Origin: Demequina gelatinilytica
GTDB lineage: Bacteria; Actinomycetota; Actinomycetes; Actinomycetales; Demequinaceae
Assembly (NCBI RefSeq): GCF_000971115.1
Contig: NZ_BBLV01000003.1
Span: 186,001 to 250,000 of the forward strand
Length of the DNA: 64,000 nucleotides
Reading direction: 5' to 3'
Shown: in pieces, positions 59,332-64,000 of the stretch
Numbering within the stretch: the first letter of the stretch is position 1
Layout of the letters: each line of letters begins with the position of its first letter
Notes under the pieces: model-generated
What the model saw: only the letters and a program-made list of their open reading frames with translations
Told to the model about the DNA's origin: nothing
The model's database searches: none
Translations under genes and position numbers: made by a program

Positions 59332-59442
59332 TCAGGCGGCCTTGTCGCCGAGGTCCAGCCGCGGCGCGCTCAGGCGCTCGCGGACGCGGCGCTTCTTGTC
59401 ATCGAGCGAGGAGACGGTCCCCGGGACCGTGTGCGCCCTGTA
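59332..59442 (-). other. stranded 3' exon of the virion-form repressor
   Basis: Read on the minus strand from the attR core, these 36 codons plus stop are in frame with the repressor when attP is restored. The peptide begins YRAHTVPGTV, has a charged middle (DDKKRRVRERL) and ends RLDLGDKAA, with the terminal Ala-Ala of ssrA-type ClpXP tags. In the lysogen it has no start and is not expected to be made. Confidence 0.75.
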
Positions 59443-59479
59443 ATCGGCAGGTTACTGGTTCGAGTCCAGTCGGGGGAGC
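59441..59479. other. attR, right prophage attachment core (39 bp)
   Basis: Second copy of the core, ending the prophage. It carries the T-stem ACTGG/CCAGT, compared with GCTGG/CCAGC in attL, so it most likely holds the original host 3' tRNA sequence. It is not a complete tRNA: the 5' half is absent. Confidence 0.93.
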
Positions 59480-59485
59480 CATCCA

Positions 59486-59520
59486 GGGCCGGTCCTCATC
59501 GAGGACCGGCCCTTCTTCTT
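59486..59520 (+). terminator. original tRNA-Asn terminator, now at attR
   Basis: A 12-bp perfect stem (59486-59497 with 59501-59512) with a 3-base loop, followed by TTCTTCTT. Six bases after the core, exactly where a tRNA terminator belongs. Integration has moved it 36 kb from the tRNA it served. Confidence 0.85.
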
Positions 59521-59544
59521 GCCCCGCGACGGGGTGCCGGAGCC

Positions 59545-59979
59545 TCAGGTGGTGAGGCCGTAGCCGTCGCCCCACTCCCACTGCCGGCGGTCCGCGCGGG
59601 CGTCCAGCGCATCGGCCGCCGCATTGCGATAGGCCGTCATGAGGCGCGCGTACTCGCGCCTCTCGGCGCGGTTCACGCGAGGCTCCGACGCGATCCCCCA
59701 CGTCACCGCGACGAAGCCCATGAACAGCGCCGTGCCGTTGTGGAACACCGCGGCCCACGTCAGCAGCATCGGCGCGACGAGGATGAGCAGCGGGGACCGC
59801 TCCCACCAGGGACGCAGCGCGCCCTCGTCGCGCATCGCATGACGGATCTGCCGCCGCGCATGCCGCATGAGCGCCGCGAGCCTGATGTCGCGAAGGCCCC
59901 GGATCGACGGCACATCGACAGGATCGAGCGCCGCGACATCGCGTCGCGCCCGCTCCTGGATGACGAGGACGGCGTCCAC
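59545..59979 (-). CDS. membrane protein, 2TM-domain-like
   Basis: 144 residues from GTG. Cytosolic helical N-terminus (SIRGLRDIRLAALMRHARRQ), two hydrophobic segments (SPLLILVAPMLLTWAAVFH and TALFMGFVAVTWGIA), then a charged tail. A TAGGTT hexamer just upstream suggests a leaderless start. A longer reading up to 60129 is Arg/Pro-rich and not convincing. Confidence 0.55.
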   Translation of the reverse strand: MDAVLVIQERARRDVAALDPVDVPSIRGLRDIRLAALMRHARRQIRHAMRDEGALRPWWERSPLLILVAPMLLTWAAVFHNGTALFMGFVAVTWGIASEPRVNRAERREYARLMTAYRNAAADALDARADRRQWEWGDGYGLTT

Positions 59980-60062
59980 TCTTCGGAACCTAGCAAAGTG
60001 CGGCGCGCCGTTCCAGAGATCGGGGGCCGAAGGTTCGCACCAGGGATGATGCCGCGGCGGGG

Positions 60063-60488
60063 CTATCCCCCGAGCATCACCGTGCCGTCGGGGGCGAGCG
60101 GCCAGAACGGGTTCATCGCGAGCTCCCACACGTGCCCGTCGGGATCCGCGACGTAGCCGCTGTAGCCGCCCCAGAAGACCGACTGGGGGCGCTTGAGCTC
60201 CGTCGCCCCGGCCGCGAGCGCCTCCTCGAAGACGGCGTCGACCTCCGCCTCGGTGCCGTAGTTCTGCGCGAGGGTCATGGCACCCGTGCCGAGCGTCGCG
60301 CCGGGCCGCACCTGATCCTCCGCGAGGTCCGCGAGCCCGAACAGCGCGATCAGGGTGCCGTTCGCCTGGAACATCACCAGGCCGCCCTCACGGTCGACGC
60401 GCTCCCAGCCCCACGCCTCGTAGAACGCGAGCGCGCGATCCATGTCCGCCACGCCCAGGGTCACCAGCGATACCCGCGGTGCTGCCAT
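60063..60488 (-). CDS. VOC-family protein (glyoxalase/bleomycin-resistance-like)
   Basis: 141 residues with two beta-alpha-beta modules. The N-terminus SLVTLGVADMDRALAFYEAWGW and the C-terminal GGYSGYVADPDGHVWELAMN are standard VOC features, with the final Glu as potential metal ligand. Function not predictable. GAGGAGG site fixes the start. Confidence 0.85.
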   Translation of the reverse strand: MAAPRVSLVTLGVADMDRALAFYEAWGWERVDREGGLVMFQANGTLIALFGLADLAEDQVRPGATLGTGAMTLAQNYGTEAEVDAVFEEALAAGATELKRPQSVFWGGYSGYVADPDGHVWELAMNPFWPLAPDGTVMLGG

Positions 60489-60565
60489 CACGGCCTCCTC
60501 ACCTCTCCCTCGGAGGCTACGCGTGCCGTCCGACATCGGTGATGCCGTCACCGCGAGGAGATCGC

Positions 60566-62551
60566 TCAGGCGGAGTCGCGCAGCTCGCGCCGACGCTGCT
60601 CGATGCGGATCATCTCCGCGAACGCCTCCTGGGCGACGTCCGTCCCCGCTCCCGCGCGCTGCATGCGGCCGCGCAGGTCCGCGATCTTGCGCGTGAGCGA
60701 GTTGTCGAGAAGGCGCGCGAGAACCGAGCGTGCGTAGACGCCAGACTCGGCCGGCTTGTCATGCGGAAGCGGCGTCACCGCGAGCTGCGAGACGAGCGGC
60801 GCAAGGTCCGTACCCGCCTGCTCGACCACGGCACCCACCCAGTCCGAGGGCGCTTCCGCAGGTCCGCCCGCCGCCACCACCGCATCGAACACCTGCGCGT
60901 ACTGCGGCGTCACGTACGCGTCGCGCGCCAGCTCCCCGTAGATCGCAAGCGCCTGAGCATCGTCCGCGATCGCGCGATGCGCCTGGAGCAGCACGCCGAG
61001 CGACAGCGCCTCCGCCCGCACCACGGGGTCGCGTGGATTGGGGCGCGCCACCGTGACGGTGGCGATCTGACCCGTCTCGGGGTCCATCGGCGGCGGGCCG
61101 TCGTCGTACGGCGGGGGCGCCTGCGACGGGCCCGGGGCGCCGCCGTGACCGGGACGCCCCTGGCCTGGACGCCCGGAGGACGATGCGCCGCTCCCCCGCT
61201 GCCCTGCCTGCGACACCGCGCGCAGCACGTCGACGGGCTCCATCCCGAGCCAGCCGGCGAGGCGACGCGCATACTCCGGGCGGATCGCGCGGTCGCGGAT
61301 CTGCGCGACGATCGGCGCCGCCGTGCGCAGCGCGGCCACGCGACCCTCGGGGGTCTCGAGGTCGTGCGACGCGAGCGAGGCCTTGATGACGAACTCGAAC
61401 AGCGGGACGCGACGCTCCATGAGGCGCTTCACAGCGTCGTCCCCGTCGCGCTGGCGGATGTCGCAGGGGTCCATGCCCTCGGGGTCCACCGCCACGAACG
61501 TCTGCGCAAGGAACTGCTGGTCCAGCGCGAAGGACTTGAGCGCAGCGTTCTGGCCGGCCTCGTCGCCGTCGAACGTGAAGACCACCTTCGCACCGTGCGA
61601 GCCGACCTTGAGCTGCGTCTGGCCCGTGTCCCCCATGAGGCGTCGGACCACCTTGACGTGGTCCTCGCCGAAAGCCGTGCCGCACGTCGCGACGGCGTTG
61701 GTGACGCCTGCGAGGTGGCAGGCCATCACGTCGGTGTAGCCCTCGACCACCACGGTGGTCCGCTCGGAGCGGATCGAGCTCTTCGCGAGGTCGATGCCGT
61801 AGAGCACGTGGCTCTTCTTGTAGATCTGGGTCTCGGGGGTGTTGAGGTACTTGGGGCCCTGGTCGTCGTCGTGGAGGCGGCGCGCGCCGAAGCCGATGAC
61901 GTCCCCCGTGACCTCGCGGATGGGCCACACGAGCCGCCCGCGGAAACGGTCGTAGACGCCTCGCTGGCCCTCGGAGACCAGTCCCGAGGCCTTGAGCTCG
62001 GGCTCGGTGAAGCCGTTCTTGCGCAGGTGGTCCGTGAGATGCGACCACCCCTGCGGCGCATAGCCGCAGCCGAAGAGCTCCGCGGCGTCGCGGTCGAAGC
62101 CGCGCTCGCGCAGGAAGTCACGCGCGATGCGCGCCTCGGGGGCGGCGAGCTGCGCGCGGAAGAAGTCGTTGGCGACGCGGTGCGCCTCGAGCAGGCGGCG
62201 CCGCATGCTCGATCCGGACTCCGAGCCGCGCCTTCCGCCGGCCTCGTAGCGCAGCGTCACGCCGGCCCGCTCGGCCAGGTACCCGACCGCCTCCGCGAAC
62301 GGCAGCCCGTCCATCCGCATGACGAACTCGATGACGTCGCCGCCCTCGCCGCAGCCGAAGCAGTGCCAGCGGCCGGCGGCGGGCCGCACGTGGAACGAGG
62401 GCGAGCGCTCGTCGTGGAAGGGGCACAGCCCCTTGAGGGAGCCCACGCCTGCGGACTTGAGGGAGACGTGCTGGCCGATGATGTCCTCGATCGGCGCACG
62501 CTCGCGGACAGCCGCGATGTCATCCCTGTTGATCGTGCCCGCCACGCGCAC
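60566..62551 (-). CDS. dnaG: DNA primase
   Basis: 661 residues, GTG start. The N-terminal zinc domain shows CPFHDERSPSFHV and WHCFGCGEGGD. The catalytic core has VVVEGYTDVMACHLAG and the TOPRIM acidic cluster (FTFDGDEAGQNA). A Gly/Pro-rich linker leads to the helical C-terminal domain that contacts the replicative helicase. A house-keeping gene, confirming that the host chromosome resumes after attR. Confidence 0.97.
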   Translation of the reverse strand: MRVAGTINRDDIAAVRERAPIEDIIGQHVSLKSAGVGSLKGLCPFHDERSPSFHVRPAAGRWHCFGCGEGGDVIEFVMRMDGLPFAEAVGYLAERAGVTLRYEAGGRRGSESGSSMRRRLLEAHRVANDFFRAQLAAPEARIARDFLRERGFDRDAAELFGCGYAPQGWSHLTDHLRKNGFTEPELKASGLVSEGQRGVYDRFRGRLVWPIREVTGDVIGFGARRLHDDDQGPKYLNTPETQIYKKSHVLYGIDLAKSSIRSERTTVVVEGYTDVMACHLAGVTNAVATCGTAFGEDHVKVVRRLMGDTGQTQLKVGSHGAKVVFTFDGDEAGQNAALKSFALDQQFLAQTFVAVDPEGMDPCDIRQRDGDDAVKRLMERRVPLFEFVIKASLASHDLETPEGRVAALRTAAPIVAQIRDRAIRPEYARRLAGWLGMEPVDVLRAVSQAGQRGSGASSSGRPGQGRPGHGGAPGPSQAPPPYDDGPPPMDPETGQIATVTVARPNPRDPVVRAEALSLGVLLQAHRAIADDAQALAIYGELARDAYVTPQYAQVFDAVVAAGGPAEAPSDWVGAVVEQAGTDLAPLVSQLAVTPLPHDKPAESGVYARSVLARLLDNSLTRKIADLRGRMQRAGAGTDVAQEAFAEMIRIEQRRRELRDSA

Positions 62552-62659
62552 AGACTACTCGGGCACGCCACCCTGCCCGCGCATCGTCCACCGGCCCGTC
62601 ACGTCCGTGTCACCGGGTGGCGCTAGGCTGGACGGAGCACCCCAGGAAAGGACGCTGTT

Positions 62660-63115
62660 GTGAGAGTGGACGCATTCCTCGCCGATTCGGCAGAGGTCGT
62701 GCAGAACAAGATCTACGCGCTCGGCGCGGGGTGGAACATCATCTTCGTCAACGGCTTCCCGGCCGTGCACCGCCGCCTCTCGGTGGGCGCGATCGTGCAC
62801 GTCCCGTTCACCGAGACGAACCGCTCGCACCAGTTCGAGCTCAAGCTCCTCACCGAGGACGGCGTGGAGTACCCGATCGGCATCCGCCCCGACGCCGAGG
62901 GCAAGCCCGCTCCCGTGCGCGCCATGGGCGGCGAGTTCACGGTGGGCCGCCCCGCCCACCTGGTCGACGGCGACGAGCAGGTCGCCAGCTTCGCGTTCAC
63001 CATCGACGGACTGCGCTTCGACAAGCCCCGCCTCTTCTCGTGGGTCATCAGCGTGGACGGCGAGGAGATGACCCGCCTGCCGATGCGCGTGCAGCAGGCG
63101 GCTCAGCGCGCCTAG
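62660..63115 (+). CDS. conserved hypothetical protein (DUF6941-like)
   Basis: 151 residues, GTG start after an AGGAAAGGA site. Beta-rich with MRVDAFLADSAEVVQNKIYA and FELKLLTEDGVEYPIG. Similar proteins are widespread in actinobacteria without known role. Divergent from dnaG and coupled to two membrane-protein genes by stop-start overlap. Confidence 0.7.
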   Translation: MRVDAFLADSAEVVQNKIYALGAGWNIIFVNGFPAVHRRLSVGAIVHVPFTETNRSHQFELKLLTEDGVEYPIGIRPDAEGKPAPVRAMGGEFTVGRPAHLVDGDEQVASFAFTIDGLRFDKPRLFSWVISVDGEEMTRLPMRVQQAAQRA

Positions 63116-63537
63116 TGGACGTCTACACCGGGGTCGTCTACCCCCTGGTGCTGATCGCCTGCGCCGTGCTCGCGGTCGCAGGTCTCGCCGCCCTCGCGTG
63201 GCCGCGCCTGCATCGTGCGCTCACGCTCATCACGCCGGCCGCGTTCGTCGCGGCCGGCGTGCAGGCCATCACGGTCGTGACGCTGCTGCTGTCGGGCGTC
63301 GACGCGGACATGATCCTCGCGCTCGGCTACCTCATCGCGTCCGTGGCCCTGCTCGCGCTCCTCGGGATCGGTCGGCTCGGCACCCCTGAGGCAGCCGCCG
63401 GCGACCCCGATCCGAGCCGCCCCGTCCTGTCCCCCCTCCAGATCGCGCGGGTCGACGCCGCCGCGGCGAGCATCGTCGCGATCGCCCTGGCAGTCGTCTC
63501 GTGGCGCATCTACGTCATCCTGGAGACCGCCGCATGA
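63115..63537 (+). CDS. integral membrane protein
   Basis: 140 residues with four hydrophobic segments; GTG shares one base with the previous TAG. No family recognised. It overlaps the next gene by ATGA. Confidence 0.7.
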   Translation: MDVYTGVVYPLVLIACAVLAVAGLAALAWPRLHRALTLITPAAFVAAGVQAITVVTLLLSGVDADMILALGYLIASVALLALLGIGRLGTPEAAAGDPDPSRPVLSPLQIARVDAAAASIVAIALAVVSWRIYVILETAA

Positions 63538-63956
63538 ACCCCGTCGCGCGCATCTCGCTCATCGTCGCCTACGCCGTGCTCGCGCTCGCCGCGCTGGGCC
63601 GCTCGAGCTACCAGATCTCGACCAAGCTGTCCGAGGCGCCCGTGCCCTACCTGGTGTCCGGCGTCTCGGCGCTGCTGTACCTGGTGATCGCGATCGCGCT
63701 GTGGAAGCGCTGGGCGGGCGTCGCGCTCATCGGCACCGCGGTCGAGCTGTTCGGGGTGCTGGTGGTCGGCACGCTCGGCTACGTCGAGCCCTCCTGGTGG
63801 GCGGACGAGACCGTGTGGACCGGCTACGGCTCGGCGTACGGGTGGGTGCCGCTGCTCCTTCCCCTCGCCGCGCTCATCCTGCTGGTGCGTGAGCGCCGCG
63901 CCCGCGCGGCTCGCACCGCCGCCTCGGCGGCCGCCACCTCAGGGGACGCGCGATGA
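63534..63956 (+). CDS. integral membrane protein
   Basis: 140 residues with about four membrane segments (ISLIVAYAVLALAALG, VALIGTAVELFGVLVVGTLG) and a basic Ala-rich tail. Part of the same overlapping operon. Function unknown; the general look is of actinobacterial integral membrane proteins of about this size. Confidence 0.7.
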   Translation: MNPVARISLIVAYAVLALAALGRSSYQISTKLSEAPVPYLVSGVSALLYLVIAIALWKRWAGVALIGTAVELFGVLVVGTLGYVEPSWWADETVWTGYGSAYGWVPLLLPLAALILLVRERRARAARTAASAAATSGDAR

Positions 63957-64000
63957 CCGCCGCTCCCGAGCGCGCGGTCGAGCCGCGACGCAGCAGCCCG
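63953..64000 (+). CDS. start of a further gene, cut by window edge
   Basis: 16 codons from an ATG overlapping the preceding stop (MTAAPERAVEPRRSSP). Too short to classify. Confidence 0.6.
   Translation, partial: MTAAPERAVEPRRSSP

Larger units (their letters stand above)
23520..59479. mobile_element. complete siphophage prophage integrated in tRNA-Asn
   Basis: The element is bounded by matching 39-bp cores. It encodes a tyrosine integrase next to attR, a repressor across attL, an excisionase-like gene, early genes, small and large terminase, HK97-type portal/protease/capsid, major tail protein, frameshifted chaperone, tape measure, tail tip, endolysin, holin and tailspikes in standard siphovirus order. 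No gene in the virion modules looks broken, so the prophage may be inducible. It has no recognisable DNA polymerase or helicase and must rely on host replication. Confidence 0.96.

Noticed and set aside
59441-59479. Second tRNA-Asn at attR
   Set aside because: Only the 3' half is present; the 5' half upstream does not fold. It is the right attachment core.

Overview
The window is high-GC DNA (roughly 70 percent) with actinobacterial features: a WhiB-type regulator, leaderless-looking starts, dense ATGA/GTGA gene overlaps, a lipoprotein-type solute binder and a dnaG/tRNA-Asn neighbourhood. There is no mycolic-acid esterase (lysin B) in the prophage, so the host is probably a non-mycolate actinomycete, most likely Micrococcales. 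The species cannot be named from sequence alone.

Region 1 (1-10445) is an aromatic-degradation cluster. A divergent promoter region separates an alpha/beta hydrolase and a CoA-transferase (minus strand) from an extradiol dioxygenase (plus). A LysR regulator is followed by a plus-strand run of cyclase, FAD monooxygenase, FAH-family hydrolase, MFS transporter, an FAD/2Fe-2S reductase and a CYP199-like P450. Together they look able to import a methoxylated or otherwise substituted aromatic acid, demethylate or hydroxylate it, cleave the ring and hydrolyse the product towards a CoA ester. Region 2 (10451-18202) is a sugar-scavenging locus: a natural fusion of beta-phosphoglucomutase to a NagZ-type GH3 enzyme, a family-5 solute-binding lipoprotein, a TetR regulator and a GH78 rhamnosidase. 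Two matching candidate TetR operators link the regulator to the binding protein and the rhamnosidase. Region 3 (18203-23484) is accessory: a frameshifted chemoreceptor remnant, a 2.3-kb segment with unknown genes between two exact 22-bp repeats, a metallophosphoesterase, a tRNA and a CsbD-like stress protein.

Region 4 (23520-59479) is a complete 36-kb siphophage prophage integrated in the 3' half of tRNA-Asn. Order: repressor, divergent excisionase-like gene, a long early operon of small genes with ParB-like, WhiB, ASCH and HNH proteins, packaging genes, HK97-type head, tail with a frameshifted chaperone, tape measure, tail tip, lysis genes, two tailspikes with a shared adapter domain, and the integrase beside attR. 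Region 5 (59480-64000) is chromosome again: the stranded tRNA-Asn terminator, a VOC protein, dnaG and a small membrane-protein operon.

The main finding is that the prophage repressor gene runs through the attachment core. In the lysogen it stops at a TAA made by host tRNA sequence (100 aa). When the free-phage attP is reconstructed from attL and attR, that codon becomes TAC and the frame stays open for 36 more codons, ending in ...DKAA, an ssrA-like end (136 aa). This is the architecture of integration-dependent immunity known from mycobacteriophage BPs and relatives, here in an unrelated-looking host and att site. The two att cores differ at only two bases, which pair with each other in the tRNA T-stem. 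The host version would put a stop codon in the repressor; the inferred phage version avoids it while keeping the stem paired.
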